DNA of 64,000 nucleotides from Mesorhizobium sp. B2-7-2 (GTDB lineage Bacteria > Pseudomonadota > Alphaproteobacteria > Rhizobiales > Rhizobiaceae): positions 186,001 through 250,000 of the forward strand of contig NZ_VFTZ01000005.1 of assembly GCF_006440775.1 (NCBI RefSeq), read 5' to 3'. Below are positions 26,666 through 35,666 of this stretch, piece by piece (position 1 is the first letter of the stretch; each line of letters starts with the position of its first letter). A model generated the notes under the pieces. The model made no database searches and was not told the DNA's origin. It saw only the letters and a list, made by a program, of their open reading frames with translations. A program made the position numbers and the translations under genes.

Positions 26666-26957
26666 TCAATCCGGAACCATTGGGGCCGGCTCTTCGCGCC
26701 GGTAAACCATGCACCGGCCGTCGCCGGTCGGAACATAGTCGACCATCGGCACGTCAGGCGCATCGCACTCATTGCCGAATCGGCGGACATCACGATCATA
26801 GGTATTCGGTCCCGTGCTCAGCACCGCAGCGTGCTGGCTCTGGATCAGTGCCTGCGTCTGTTCACACGTCATCTTGCGCGTGTCGGACCGGGCGCGCGAA
26901 ATTTGAAGCAGCAGTGAGCATGGCTGCCGCGCAAGGCAAAATCTTGCCTACGGGCAT
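26666..26957 (-). pseudogene. Small exported protein, probably broken by a frameshift
   Basis: One minus-strand frame from ATG 26957 encodes a signal-peptide-like MPVGKILPCAAAMLTAASNF and then ends at a stop. The next frame encodes a typical mature domain, SDTRKMTCEQTQALIQSQ through VLSTGPNTYDRDV and a YVPT phrase, ending at 26666, but has no in-frame start with a signal sequence. Intact relatives in Rhizobiales, as I recall them, join a signal peptide directly to the TRxMTCEQTQAL block. A single-base frameshift near 26890-26910 would restore that. Alternatively a shorter cytoplasmic protein starts at ATG 26872. Family function is unknown. Confidence 0.55.
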
Positions 26958-27176
26958 GGTGGCGTCCTGGCAAACATCGTATCGCCAAATCCGCATGTTG
27001 TGACGCAGTTCCGCAACAGTCGCGCTGTCACGATGCAGCGAGCGAGGCCGACATCGTTTCGATTTTGGCATGGCGGCCTGCGATGTCCATCTCCGTGTTG
27101 ACGGCCCGAGCAAATCTCCGTGAGCGGTGGCCGCAAGCAATATCCCACTATATAACAGCGTCGTTGAGGTAATGAG

Positions 27177-27863
27177 ATGTCAGGCGCCTACGATCTCGGA
27201 ACCAATCTGGTCCGCCGTATTTATGAAAAACGCATAGATGCCCCGGCCATTCTTGATGCCGGCACGCATTTTCCCAATGCCGCGAAGTTCACCGCCGCCT
27301 GGCGCGATATCCGCGATGAGGCGCTGGCGGCGAAGCTGAACCAGGCGCCGCGCTTCCACGACATCATGCCGGAACAGGCCAATATCTCGGCCAATGACGG
27401 TCTCGACTGGCGCATGTTCGTGCTCAAGGCCTATGACATGACGATCCCGGAAAACCTCGCGCGCATGCCGGTCCTGAGCCGGCTGCTTTCGGAGTACCCC
27501 GAGGTCAAATCGGCCGCCGTCTCGTTCCTCGCCCCGCGCAAGCACATCCCGCCGCACCGCGGACCTTTTCGCGGCATCATGCGGTTCCATCTCGGCCTGG
27601 TCATCCCCAAGCAGCCGGACGGCCGTCCGGCAACGATCATGATGATCAATCGCGAGGAGAGACGCATCGCCGACGGCGAATGCTTGCTGTGGGACGACAC
27701 GTTCGAGCACGAGGTCATGAACAACTCGGATCAGCCGCGCGTCGCTCTCCTGCTCGACGTGTGGCGTCCGCAAATGCCGCTGGATATGGAAATCCTTTCG
27801 CGCGTGATCGTGCGCGGCGTGCAGGTGGGTATGCGCTATCGGGGCGTGTCGTTCGGCGGCTGA
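27177..27863 (+). CDS. Aspartyl/asparaginyl beta-hydroxylase family protein
   Basis: A 228-residue Fe(II)/2-oxoglutarate-dependent dioxygenase. The jelly-roll motifs are IPPHRGPFRGIMRFHLG (first His ligand and a conserved Arg) and LLWDDTFEHEVMNNSDQPRV (second His and the 2-oxoglutarate-binding Arg). In bacteria this family includes LpxO, which hydroxylates lipid A acyl chains, and OlsC, which hydroxylates ornithine lipids in rhizobia, so a lipid hydroxylase is one attractive possibility. There are no transmembrane helices. The ATG follows GAGGTAATGAG. It converges with a DUF982 gene. Confidence 0.87.
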   Translation: MSGAYDLGTNLVRRIYEKRIDAPAILDAGTHFPNAAKFTAAWRDIRDEALAAKLNQAPRFHDIMPEQANISANDGLDWRMFVLKAYDMTIPENLARMPVLSRLLSEYPEVKSAAVSFLAPRKHIPPHRGPFRGIMRFHLGLVIPKQPDGRPATIMMINREERRIADGECLLWDDTFEHEVMNNSDQPRVALLLDVWRPQMPLDMEILSRVIVRGVQVGMRYRGVSFGG

Positions 27864-27875
27864 ACCGATCGAAAT

Positions 27876-28181
27876 CTACGCTCGCGCTTCGCGATAGGTC
27901 CCTGCCCCGCTGCCACGCTTGCCGGGAAACATCGCGTCTCTCGCCAGCAATCCGCTGACGCGGCAGAAGGCTGCGAACGCGCGGCAGGCTTCCTCGGCGC
28001 TGGCCACGTCGACCGTCGCCCCGAAGCAGGCATTGAACGCGGCTTCATAGACCTTGCCTTGCCGGCGCTTCGGCCAATCCTGCAGGAAATCGAGCGCCTG
28101 CTCGACGCTGTAGATTTCTTCGACCGGCAGGCCGGGCGCGCGCGTGATGCGCACCGGCACTTCGAATTGCAGTCTGTCCAT
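27876..28181 (-). CDS. DUF982 domain-containing protein
   Basis: A 101-residue protein with the pattern VPVRITRAPGLPVEEIYSVEQALDFLQDWPKRRQGKVYEAA, typical of the small DUF982 proteins that are numerous in rhizobia. Function is unknown. The ATG at 28181 has an AGGGA-type site and begins the domain; upstream in-frame codons are not conserved-looking. It is convergent with the hydroxylase gene (12 bp apart). Confidence 0.82.
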   Translation of the reverse strand: MDRLQFEVPVRITRAPGLPVEEIYSVEQALDFLQDWPKRRQGKVYEAAFNACFGATVDVASAEEACRAFAAFCRVSGLLARDAMFPGKRGSGAGTYREARA

Positions 28182-28596
28182 TCCCTGTCTCCCGAACTGG
28201 GCGCAGCCGAGAGCAACGCCGTTCGATGTGAAAAGTTGCTTTTGCGGCCTTCTGACTCGCAAATGTGACCTCAGTGCGGTGAAGGACCGGTTCGCGGGTG
28301 CCTGGATCAGGCCCTTGCCGCTACTGGTTGGCCGGATTCTCCTTCGCGTCATAGGCCATGCGGGTAACCACCGTCAGCAGATAGGGGGACGGCAGCGCGA
28401 GGATGGCGCCGAGCACGATCGCCGCCGTTCCTTCCTCCGAACATCAGGACCGACCTAACCATGGAAATGGCCAGGGGACGGCCGCAATGGGCGCGGCAAC
28501 CGCACTTCGTCCTTGAACCTTGCGGCTTGCGGTGCCAAATCTGGAGCAGATTTTCGCATTCGGCTCCTTTGAAGCCCACGCCGGCAAACGGACAAA
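28182..28596. other. Gene-poor gap between DUF982 gene and map
   Basis: About 415 bp with no gene longer than a short possible minus-strand membrane peptide at 28321-28416. The region upstream of map must hold its promoter, but I see no convincing -35/-10 pair. Confidence 0.5.
28321..28416 (-). CDS. Possible small membrane peptide (31 aa), perhaps a gene remnant
   Basis: From a GTG at 28416 the minus strand encodes a 31-residue peptide with LGAILALPSPYLLTVVTRMA as a hydrophobic stretch and a charged tail ending ENPANQ. The in-frame codons upstream (SEEGTAAI) continue the protein-like pattern to a TGA, and an ATG with a GGAGGA site lies in another frame just upstream. It is therefore either a microprotein with an alternative start or the frameshifted end of one. 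The tail looks coding; no homolog is known to me. Confidence 0.3.
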   Translation of the reverse strand: MLGAILALPSPYLLTVVTRMAYDAKENPANQ

Positions 28597-29424
28597 ATGG
28601 TTACTTATCTCGACGCCTCCACCGCGCCCCTTCGAAATACCGGCCAGATCCGCCTCTATGGTGAGGAAGGCTTCGCCGGCATGCGCAAGGCCTGCGACCT
28701 CACCGCGCGCTGCCTCGACGAGCTTGTGCCGATCGTGAAGCCCGGCGTGACCACGGAAACAATCGACCGCTTCGTCTTCGAATTCGGCATGGACCATGGT
28801 GCGCTGCCGGCAACGCTCAATTATCGCGGCTACACCAAATCGTCCTGCACCTCGATCAACCATGTTGTCTGCCACGGCATTCCCGACAACAAGCCGTTGA
28901 AGGAAGGCGACATCGTCAACATCGACGTCACCTACATCCTCGACGGCTGGCACGGCGATTCCTCGCGCATGTATCCGGTGGGCACGATCAAGCGCGCCGC
29001 CGAGCGCCTGCTCGAAGTGACCTATGAGTGCCTGATGCGCGGCATAGCCGCGATCAAGCCCGGCGCCCGCACCGGCGCCATCGGCGCCGCGATCCAGACC
29101 TATGCCGAGGCGGAGCGCTGCTCGGTGGTCCGCGACTTCTGCGGCCACGGCGTCGGCCAGCTTTTCCACGACGCGCCGAACATCCTGCATTACGGCACCG
29201 TCAACGAAGGCGTCGAGATGCGGCCGGGCATGATCTTTACCGTCGAGCCGATGATCAATCTCGGCCGGCCGCATGTGAAGGTGCTGTCGGACGGCTGGAC
29301 GGCGGTCACGCGCGACCGCTCGCTGTCGGCGCAGTATGAGCACACGATCGGGGTCACCGACACCGGCTGCGAGATCTTCACGCTGTCGCCGAAAAAGCTC
29401 GACCGCCCCGGCCTGCCGGCGTAG
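28597..29424 (+). CDS. map: Type I methionine aminopeptidase
   Basis: A 275-residue dinuclear metallopeptidase that removes the initiator Met from new proteins. The five metal ligands are recognisable: Asp in [10 protein letters not shown], Asp in [12 protein letters not shown], His in [12 protein letters not shown], Glu in TVEPMIN and Glu in QYEHTIGV. The substrate His in [10 protein letters not shown] is also present. Length is typical of type Ia, without a zinc-finger extension. radC follows 35 bp downstream in the same direction. Confidence 0.95.
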   Translation: MVTYLDASTAPLRNTGQIRLYGEEGFAGMRKACDLTARCLDELVPIVKPGVTTETIDRFVFEFGMDHGALPATLNYRGYTKSSCTSINHVVCHGIPDNKPLKEGDIVNIDVTYILDGWHGDSSRMYPVGTIKRAAERLLEVTYECLMRGIAAIKPGARTGAIGAAIQTYAEAERCSVVRDFCGHGVGQLFHDAPNILHYGTVNEGVEMRPGMIFTVEPMINLGRPHVKVLSDGWTAVTRDRSLSAQYEHTIGVTDTGCEIFTLSPKKLDRPGLPA

Positions 29425-29459
29425 CACTTCGACCTAAGCCTGAGGGGAGCGGGCGGACC

Positions 29460-30221
29460 ATGGGCAAAGTCGAGGACGAGCGGGCATTCTTTTCCGAAGG
29501 CTGGATCGAACCGCCTGAGGCAGTGCAAAAGAAGGCGGCACCTGCCGAGAAACCGCACTATCATGGCCATCGCGACCGTCTGCGCGAACGCTTTGCCGCC
29601 GGCGGACCGGACGCCCTGCCCGACTATGAACTGCTCGAGCTGCTGCTCTTCCGGCTGATCCCGCGCGTCGACACCAAGCCCATCGCCAAGGCGCTCATCG
29701 CCCGCTTCGGCTCGCTGGCCGAAGTGCTCGGCGCGCCGGCATCCCTGCTTGAAGAAGTCAAAGGCATCGGACCGGTCGTCGCGACCGATCTCAAGGTCAT
29801 CGCCGCGACGGCACAGCGCATGGCGCGCGGCGAGATCCGCGGCCGTGAAGTCCTGTCCAACTGGACGCAACTGCTCGACTATTGCCGCTCCGCCATGGCC
29901 TTCGAGGCTCGCGAACAGTTCCGCGTCCTGTTCCTCGACAAGAAGAACGGGCTGATCGCCGACGAGGTGCAGCAGACCGGCACCGTCGACCACACGCCGG
30001 TCTATCCGCGCGAGGTGGTCAAGCGCGCGCTCGAGCTCTCAGCCAGCGCCGTCATCCTGGTGCACAACCATCCTTCGGGAGATCCCACACCTTCCCGCGC
30101 GGACATCGAGATGACCAAGCAGATCATCGATACGGCCAAGCCGCTCGGCATCGCCGTGCACGACCACATCATCATCGGCCGCAAGGGCAACGCCTCGATG
30201 AAAGGTCTGCTGCTGATCTGA
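29460..30221 (+). CDS. radC: RadC family protein (JAMM/MPN domain)
   Basis: 253 residues: an N-terminal helix-hairpin-helix region ([20 protein letters not shown], then [17 protein letters not shown]) and a C-terminal JAB1/MPN domain with the metal motif [15 protein letters not shown]. RadC was once linked to DNA repair, but this link has been withdrawn in E. coli; function remains unclear. Position after map is common in Rhizobiales. The N-terminal 35 residues are Glu/Lys-rich and not conserved. Confidence 0.93.
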   Translation: MGKVEDERAFFSEGWIEPPEAVQKKAAPAEKPHYHGHRDRLRERFAAGGPDALPDYELLELLLFRLIPRVDTKPIAKALIARFGSLAEVLGAPASLLEEVKGIGPVVATDLKVIAATAQRMARGEIRGREVLSNWTQLLDYCRSAMAFEAREQFRVLFLDKKNGLIADEVQQTGTVDHTPVYPREVVKRALELSASAVILVHNHPSGDPTPSRADIEMTKQIIDTAKPLGIAVHDHIIIGRKGNASMKGLLLI

Positions 30222-30317
30222 GGCGTTTGCCCGGCATTTCTGGATTGCCGGGACATCGTCTCCTCATCAGATAGTCGGCTCTGGAATTTCAGCAGGAAAT
30301 CAAGCATGATGGGACTT

Positions 30318-30356
30318 GGTATTTCCCCGGCATGCTTCGCGCTCCCGTGAAATACC
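30318..30356. promoter_or_regulatory. Inverted repeat upstream of coxM
   Basis: GGTATTTC (30318-30325) and GAAATACC (30349-30356) form perfect 8-bp arms separated by 23 bases, ending just before the coxM ribosome-binding site. It could be an operator or an mRNA hairpin in the 5' UTR of the oxidase operon. No FNR/FixK-type TTGAT-N4-ATCAA box is visible in the gap. Confidence 0.4.
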
Positions 30357-30369
30357 GGGAGGACGGGAC

Positions 30370-31254
30370 ATGGCCATTGTGCTTGTACTCGTTTTGATCG
30401 TTGTGGGCTCGGTGCTGTTCCACCTCCTGAGCCCATGGTGGTGGACGCCGATCGCCTCGAATTGGGACTACATCGACAACACCATCATCATAAGCTTTTG
30501 GATCACCGGCATCGTCTTTGCCGCTGTCGTGCTCTTTATGGCTTATTGTGTCTTCCGCTTCCGGCATCGGGAAGGCAATCGCGCGGCATATCAACCGGAG
30601 AACAGGCGGCTCGAATCGTGGCTGATGATCGCAACGGCGGCCGGTGTCACCGCCTTGCTGGTTCCCGGCCTCTTCGTCTGGAGCCGCTTCGTCAACGTTC
30701 CCAGCGAGGCCGCCAATATCGAGGTTGTCGCCCAGCAATGGCAATGGAGCTACCGCCTGCCCGGCAAGGACGGCAAGCTCGGCACCTCCGACACCCGCGT
30801 CGTCTCGGCTGAAAACCCGCTCGGCATCGTAGCCGGCGACCCGAACGGCCAGGACGATATCGTAGTCGAGGCGGCGGACCTGCACCTGCCGGTCGGCAAG
30901 CCGGTCAAGGTGCTGTTGCGCTCGATCGACGTGCTGCACGATTTCTACATCCCGGAATTCCGCGCCAAGATGGATATGATTCCGGGATCGGTCACATATT
31001 TCTGGTTCACGCCAACGCGGACCGGAACCTTTCAGGTCTTGTGCGCCGAGCTGTGCGGCCAGGGACATCCGCTGATGCATGGCGTGGTCATGGTCGACAC
31101 CGAGCAGGACTATCTGGCCTGGCTCGGCCAGCAGCAGACCTTTGCGCAATTGTCCGCGCCCAAGCAAACGGCCTCGGCGAACCAACCGTCGGAAAAGACG
31201 ATGGCGTCCAGTTTGGACGTCGCGGCAAAACTCGAAACGCTCGAGGCCCGCTGA
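30370..31254 (+). CDS. coxM: Cytochrome c oxidase subunit II (alternative oxidase)
   Basis: A 294-residue inner-membrane protein with two N-terminal transmembrane helices and a periplasmic cupredoxin domain that accepts electrons from cytochrome c. CuA ligands are all present: His in VLHDFYIPEF and Cys-x3-Cys, His and Met in CAELCGQGHPLMHG. The aromatic electron-entry patch is QQWQWSYRLP. There is no cleavable signal and no fused cytochrome c domain. GGAGG precedes ATG 30370. First gene of a five-gene operon whose order matches coxMNOP of Bradyrhizobium, an alternative oxidase; gene letters are assigned by that order. Confidence 0.93.
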   Translation: MAIVLVLVLIVVGSVLFHLLSPWWWTPIASNWDYIDNTIIISFWITGIVFAAVVLFMAYCVFRFRHREGNRAAYQPENRRLESWLMIATAAGVTALLVPGLFVWSRFVNVPSEAANIEVVAQQWQWSYRLPGKDGKLGTSDTRVVSAENPLGIVAGDPNGQDDIVVEAADLHLPVGKPVKVLLRSIDVLHDFYIPEFRAKMDMIPGSVTYFWFTPTRTGTFQVLCAELCGQGHPLMHGVVMVDTEQDYLAWLGQQQTFAQLSAPKQTASANQPSEKTMASSLDVAAKLETLEAR

Positions 31255-31275
31255 ACAGGGCGCGGAGGTGCTCCC

Positions 31276-33045
31276 ATGGTCGACGTCACACCCGCAGATG
31301 CCGTTCCACCCGCCGAAGTCGCGGAGATGGAGCTCTACCATCCGCACAGCTGGTGGACGAAATACGTCTTTTCACAGGACGCCAAGGTCATAGCAGTCCA
31401 GTATTCGGCGACGGCCATGGCTATAGGCCTCGTCGCGCTGATGCTGTCCTGGCTGATGCGCCTGCAGCTCGGCTTCCCCGGCACGTTCGATTTCATCACT
31501 CCGGAGGCCTACTATCAGTTCATCACCATGCACGGCATGATTATGGTGATCTATTTGCTCACCGCGCTCTTCCTTGGCGGCTTCGGCAATTACCTCATTC
31601 CGCTGATGGTCGGCGCCCGCGACATGGTCTTTCCCTATGTCAATATGCTGAGCTATTGGGTCTATCTGCTCGCCGTACTGGTCCTGGTGTCGAGCTTCTT
31701 CGCGCCGGGCGGGCCGACAGGCGCCGGCTGGACGCTCTACCCGCCGCAGGCGATCATGACTGGCACGCCGGGCGGCCAGGACTGGGGCATCATCCTGATG
31801 CTCTCTTCGCTCATCCTGTTCATCATCGGCTTTACCATGGGTGGCCTGAATTACGTGGTGACGGTGCTGCAAGGCCGCACCCGCGGCATGACCTTGATGC
31901 GCCTGCCGCTCACCGTCTGGGGCATCTTCACCGCCACGGTCATGGCGCTTCTGGCCTTCCCGGCACTGTTCGTTGCTTGTGTGATGATGCTGCTCGACCG
32001 CCTGCTCGGCACTTCCTTCTTCATGCCGGCAATCGTCGAGATGGGCGAGCAACTGCAACACAATGGCGGCAGCCCGATCCTGTTCCAGCATCTGTTCTGG
32101 TTCTTCGGCCACCCGGAAGTCTACATCGTGGCGCTGCCGGCCTTCGGCATCGTGTCCGACCTGATCAGCACACATGCGCGCAAGAACATCTTCGGCTATC
32201 GCATGATGGTCTGGGCCATCATCGCCATCGGCGCGCTGAGCTTCGTGGTCTGGGCGCACCACATGTATGTCAGCGGCATGAATCCTTATTTCGGCTTCTT
32301 CTTTGCCACCACGACGTTGATCATTGCGGTGCCGACCGCGATCAAGGTCTATAACTGGGTGCTGACGTTGTGGCGCGGCGACATCCACCTCACCATACCG
32401 ATGCTGTTCGCGCTCGCCTTCATCGTCACCTTCGTCAATGGCGGCCTGACGGGCTTGTTCCTCGGCAACGTCGTCGTCGACGTGCCGCTGTCGGACACGA
32501 TGTTCGTCGTCGCACATTTCCACATGGTCATGGGCGTCGCGCCGATCCTGGTGATCTTCGGCGCGATCTATCACTGGTATCCGAAGGTCACCGGACGGAT
32601 GCTGGACGAGACACTCGGCCGCTTCCATTTCTGGATCACCTTCCTCGGCGCCTACCTGATCTTCTTCCCCATGCACTATCTCGGCCTGATGGGCGTTCCG
32701 CGGCGTTACGCCGAACTGACCGACATGAATATCATGACGGAATCGGCCCACCATCTGAACTCGTTCATCAGCATCATGGCCTTCATCGTCGGCTTCGCCC
32801 AGATGGTGTTCCTGTTCAACCTGATCTGGAGCATCCGCCATGGCCGTGAGGCCGGCGGCAATCCGTGGCGGGCAACGACGCTCGAATGGCAAACGCCTGA
32901 GACGCCGCCGGCGCACGGCAATTTCGGCAAGGAACTGCCGATCGTCTATCGTTGGGCCTACGATTACAGCGTGCCGGGTGCCAAGGAGGACTTCATCCCG
33001 CAGAACGTGCCGGGCTCCTTCGGCCCCTCCAGGGAGCCGGCATGA
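31276..33045 (+). CDS. coxN: Cytochrome c oxidase subunit I (alternative aa3-type)
   Basis: A 589-residue, 12-helix heme-copper oxidase catalytic subunit. Heme and CuB ligands appear in ITMHGMIMV, FGHPEVYIVALP (with the cross-linked His-Tyr and the proton-channel Glu), WAHHMYVSG and VAHFHMVMG. The D-channel entrance Asp (GARDMVFP) and the K-channel Lys (TAIKVYNW) are present, so this is an A1-type enzyme that should pump protons. GGAGG lies upstream of the ATG, and the stop overlaps the next start (ATGA). Confidence 0.95.
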   Translation: MVDVTPADAVPPAEVAEMELYHPHSWWTKYVFSQDAKVIAVQYSATAMAIGLVALMLSWLMRLQLGFPGTFDFITPEAYYQFITMHGMIMVIYLLTALFLGGFGNYLIPLMVGARDMVFPYVNMLSYWVYLLAVLVLVSSFFAPGGPTGAGWTLYPPQAIMTGTPGGQDWGIILMLSSLILFIIGFTMGGLNYVVTVLQGRTRGMTLMRLPLTVWGIFTATVMALLAFPALFVACVMMLLDRLLGTSFFMPAIVEMGEQLQHNGGSPILFQHLFWFFGHPEVYIVALPAFGIVSDLISTHARKNIFGYRMMVWAIIAIGALSFVVWAHHMYVSGMNPYFGFFFATTTLIIAVPTAIKVYNWVLTLWRGDIHLTIPMLFALAFIVTFVNGGLTGLFLGNVVVDVPLSDTMFVVAHFHMVMGVAPILVIFGAIYHWYPKVTGRMLDETLGRFHFWITFLGAYLIFFPMHYLGLMGVPRRYAELTDMNIMTESAHHLNSFISIMAFIVGFAQMVFLFNLIWSIRHGREAGGNPWRATTLEWQTPETPPAHGNFGKELPIVYRWAYDYSVPGAKEDFIPQNVPGSFGPSREPA

Positions 33046-33746
33046 GCGTCATCCTGGTCTTCCTGTTGGTGATCGCCGGCTTTGCCGGTTGGTGGCTTTC
33101 GCACCAGCGGTTGACGGCGAAGCCCTGGCTGGAGCAAGGCGTGGCCGGGGATGTCGTCGGCTTCGACCGGTCGTCCCTGCCCACCGCCAAGATCGGCCTC
33201 GGCGTCTTCCTCGCCGTCGTCGGCTGCCTGTTCTCGCTATTCACCAGCGCCTATTTCATGCGCATGGGCCTGTCGGACTGGCGGCCGCTGCCGCTGCCGC
33301 GCCTGCTTTGGCTCAACACCGGCGTGCTGGCGCTGAGCAGCGTCGCGCTGCAATGTGCGGTGGTCGCCGCGCGCAGAGGCCAGGTGGACATGGTAAGGCT
33401 CGGTCTTGCAACGGCGGGACTGACCGCTCTCGCCTTCCTCGCCGGCCAGTTGATTGCATGGCGGCAGCTGACCGAGGACGGCTACCTGTTGGCCTCCAAC
33501 CCGGCCAACAGCTTCTTTTATCTGATCACGGCGATGCATGGCCTGCACATATTGGGCGGGCTGGTCGGCCTTGGCAGGACGAGCGCCGGCGCCTGGAACG
33601 GAATGCGGCGGGAGCGGCTGCGCCTCAGTGTCGAGTTGTGCGCCATGTATTGGCATTTCCTGCTTTTCGTCTGGCTATGCATCTTCGCCGTCCTGGCCGG
33701 TTGGGCGGCGACGTTCGTGAGCATTTGCCAACGGCTGCTGACCTAG
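33042..33746 (+). CDS. coxO: Heme-copper oxidase subunit III-like protein (first of two)
   Basis: A 234-residue membrane protein with about five helices, including ITAMHGLHILGGLVGL and LCAMYWHFLLFVWLCIFAV, the helices that carry subunit III hallmarks. The start overlaps the subunit I stop by ATGA, indicating translational coupling. In Bradyrhizobium coxMNOP two subunit III-like genes follow subunit I, as here. It contains fewer of the conserved subunit III residues than the next gene, so the pair may have divided roles in stabilising the active site. Confidence 0.85.
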   Translation: MSVILVFLLVIAGFAGWWLSHQRLTAKPWLEQGVAGDVVGFDRSSLPTAKIGLGVFLAVVGCLFSLFTSAYFMRMGLSDWRPLPLPRLLWLNTGVLALSSVALQCAVVAARRGQVDMVRLGLATAGLTALAFLAGQLIAWRQLTEDGYLLASNPANSFFYLITAMHGLHILGGLVGLGRTSAGAWNGMRRERLRLSVELCAMYWHFLLFVWLCIFAVLAGWAATFVSICQRLLT

Positions 33747-33756
33747 GAGACTGGCG

Positions 33757-34476
33757 ATGGCCGAGACCACACTGACGCATACCAGCCAGATGGATCGCCC
33801 CCGGGGCTTGCGCGGGATCGCCGCCGACTGGGCCTCGGATCAGCGCGCGTTCAAGAACGTGTCCTGGGGCAAGGCCATGATGTGGATCTTCCTGCTCAGC
33901 GACACCTTCATTTTCGGTTGCTTCCTGCTTTCCTATATGACGGCGCGGATCTCCACGCGCGTGCCGTGGCCGAATCCCAGCGAGGTCTTCGCCTTGCGCA
34001 TCGGCGGCTCGGAGATCCCGCTGATTCTGATCGCCATCATGACATTCGTTCTCATCTCGAGCAGCGGAACCATGGCCATGGCGGTCAATTTCGGCTATCG
34101 CCGCGATCGTCGCAAAACCGCGATCCTGATGCTTTTGACCGCCGCGCTCGGCGCGACCTTCGTCGGCATGCAGGCCTTCGAATGGACCAAGCTGATCACC
34201 GAAGGGGTCCGGCCGTGGGGCAATCCATGGGGAGCCGCGCAATTCGGCTCGTGCTTTTTCATGATCACCGGCTTCCACGGCACTCACGTGACCATCGGGG
34301 TGATCTTCCTGATCATCGTGGCGAGAAAAGTCTGGCGTGGTGACTTCGACACCGGCCGGCCCGGCTTTTTCACCAGCCGCAGGGGCCGCTACGAGAACGT
34401 CGAGATCATGGGGCTCTACTGGCACTTCGTCGACCTGGTCTGGGTGTTCATCTTCGCCTTCTTTTATCTTTGGTGA
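33757..34476 (+). CDS. coxP: Cytochrome c oxidase subunit III family protein (second of two)
   Basis: A 239-residue protein with five transmembrane helices and classical subunit III features: a MWIFLLSDTFIFG helix with the conserved Asp/acidic position, GMQAFEWTKLI with the conserved Glu, ITGFHGTHVTIGV and MGLYWHFVDLVWVFIF. It stabilises subunit I and supports proton uptake. GAGACTGGCG precedes the ATG 10 bp after the previous stop. Third-to-last gene of the oxidase group, followed by the subunit IV gene. Confidence 0.9.
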   Translation: MAETTLTHTSQMDRPRGLRGIAADWASDQRAFKNVSWGKAMMWIFLLSDTFIFGCFLLSYMTARISTRVPWPNPSEVFALRIGGSEIPLILIAIMTFVLISSSGTMAMAVNFGYRRDRRKTAILMLLTAALGATFVGMQAFEWTKLITEGVRPWGNPWGAAQFGSCFFMITGFHGTHVTIGVIFLIIVARKVWRGDFDTGRPGFFTSRRGRYENVEIMGLYWHFVDLVWVFIFAFFYLW

Positions 34477-34503
34477 GAAGGCAGGCTTTGTTGAGAGGCA
34501 GAC

Positions 34504-34893
34504 ATGGCTGAAGCAACCGCAAACGGTCTCGGACAACACGCACTGCATCCCCATGATGCGGCGATCGTCGCCAAGGCAGAGACGCATCAGGAGCACCCGA
34601 TCAAGCTCTATCTGGTCGTCTGGGCGTGGCTGTTCATTCTCAGCACCTGCTCCTATCTGGTCGACTATTTCGGCCTTCACGGCTATCTCAGGTGGTCGCT
34701 GATCCTGATCTTCATGATGCTCAAGGCAGGACTGATCGTCGCCGTCTTCATGCACATGGCCTGGGAGCGGCTGGCGATGATGTATGCAATCATCCTGCCG
34801 CCGATACTGGTGCTGGTTTTCGTGGCGATGATGGTCTTCGAGTCCGACTATACGCTGCTGACCCGAATCGCGTTTTTCGGGCCTGGCCCCTGA
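34504..34893 (+). CDS. Cytochrome C oxidase subunit IV family protein
   Basis: A 129-residue protein with three transmembrane helices (LVVWAWLFILSTCSYLVDYF, LILIFMMLKAGLIVAVFMHM, ILPPILVLVFVAMMVF), matching the small COX4-pro-like subunit of bacterial caa3/aa3 oxidases. It probably aids assembly of the enzyme. It starts 27 bp after coxP and closes the operon. The YbaK gene begins 129 bp further on in the same direction but is likely separate. Confidence 0.85.
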   Translation: MAEATANGLGQHALHPHDAAIVAKAETHQEHPIKLYLVVWAWLFILSTCSYLVDYFGLHGYLRWSLILIFMMLKAGLIVAVFMHMAWERLAMMYAIILPPILVLVFVAMMVFESDYTLLTRIAFFGPGP

Positions 34894-34935
34894 CACCCGA
34901 TACGGGGTCCAGCCGCGGCATGAGCAGCCGGGGAC

Positions 34936-34979
34936 GGCCGGCTCCGATGCCTTGAAACTACAGGCCGCCGGCCCATTTT
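34936..34979 (+). terminator. Possible weak terminator after the oxidase operon
   Basis: GGCCGGC (34936-34942) and GCCGGCC (34967-34973) are followed by CATTTTG. The 24-base loop is long and the T-tract short, so it is only a tentative terminator. Confidence 0.35.
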
Positions 34980-35022
34980 GATCTGGCGTATGCGCCGTGA
35001 ACTCAAGCAAAGGACGCGGACA

Positions 35023-35496
35023 ATGACGATAGCAAACAGACTGAGAAACTTTATCGACCGCAAGGGCATCTCCTACGATACCGTTGGGCATCATCGAACT
35101 GCCACCAGCAGGCAGGCCGCCATTGCCGCGCACGTGCCCGGCAGCATCATGGCGAAGTCCGTGGTCGTTCACCACGAACTCGGTTATGCGCTGGCCGTGG
35201 TCCCAAGCACCCACAGAATCGAACTCGGCAAGCTGCAGGACGTTATGGACAAACGCCTCGGCCTCGCTTCCGAAGACGAAGTGGTATCGCTCTTTGACGA
35301 TTGCGACATCGGCGCCATACCGCCGATCGGTGCGGCTTATGATGTGCCAGTCATTCTGGACGAAAGCCTGCGTGATGCCGCCGATATCTATTTCGAGGGC
35401 GGCGACCACAAGACGCTTGTGCATGTCAGCGGCAAGGATTTCCGCAACCTGACGACGGACGCGCGCCAGGCGCGGTTCAGCTATCCGGCCTTCTGA
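35023..35496 (+). CDS. YbaK/EbsC-type aminoacyl-tRNA deacylase domain protein
   Basis: A 157-residue single-domain protein related to YbaK/ProX trans-editing enzymes, which hydrolyse mischarged aminoacyl-tRNA. Conserved segments are SRQAAIAAHVPGSIMAKSVVV, where the Lys is the usual functional residue, YALAVVPSTHRIELG and a C-terminal GKDFRNL. The family call is good but the tRNA substrate is unknown. Some members sit near oxidases or stress genes in rhizobia. ATG 35023 is preceded by AAGGA. Confidence 0.82.
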   Translation: MTIANRLRNFIDRKGISYDTVGHHRTATSRQAAIAAHVPGSIMAKSVVVHHELGYALAVVPSTHRIELGKLQDVMDKRLGLASEDEVVSLFDDCDIGAIPPIGAAYDVPVILDESLRDAADIYFEGGDHKTLVHVSGKDFRNLTTDARQARFSYPAF

Positions 35497-35666
35497 CCCA
35501 CCGACACTCCCGCCGCCGCGTCACGGCAGGGCCTGATTGCTTTCGACGGTCTGGGGCAGCCGGCGGCTCTACGACCTTGCGGCAAACATGCCAGGGCCGA
35601 GGATCGGCAGCACGACCGCCAGTCCTTCAGCCTTTTCGGTATTCTCAATATGCGAAGGTGAACGTC

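Noticed and set aside
31372..32916. 514-codon minus-strand frame antisense to coxN
   Set aside because: Composition is extremely His/Asp/Arg/Gln-rich, as expected for the antisense of a high-GC membrane protein gene, and it shows no domain.
33625..35424. 599-codon minus-strand frame across the subunit III, IV and YbaK genes
   Set aside because: It is antisense to four well-supported genes, with low-complexity His/Asp content and no recognisable family.
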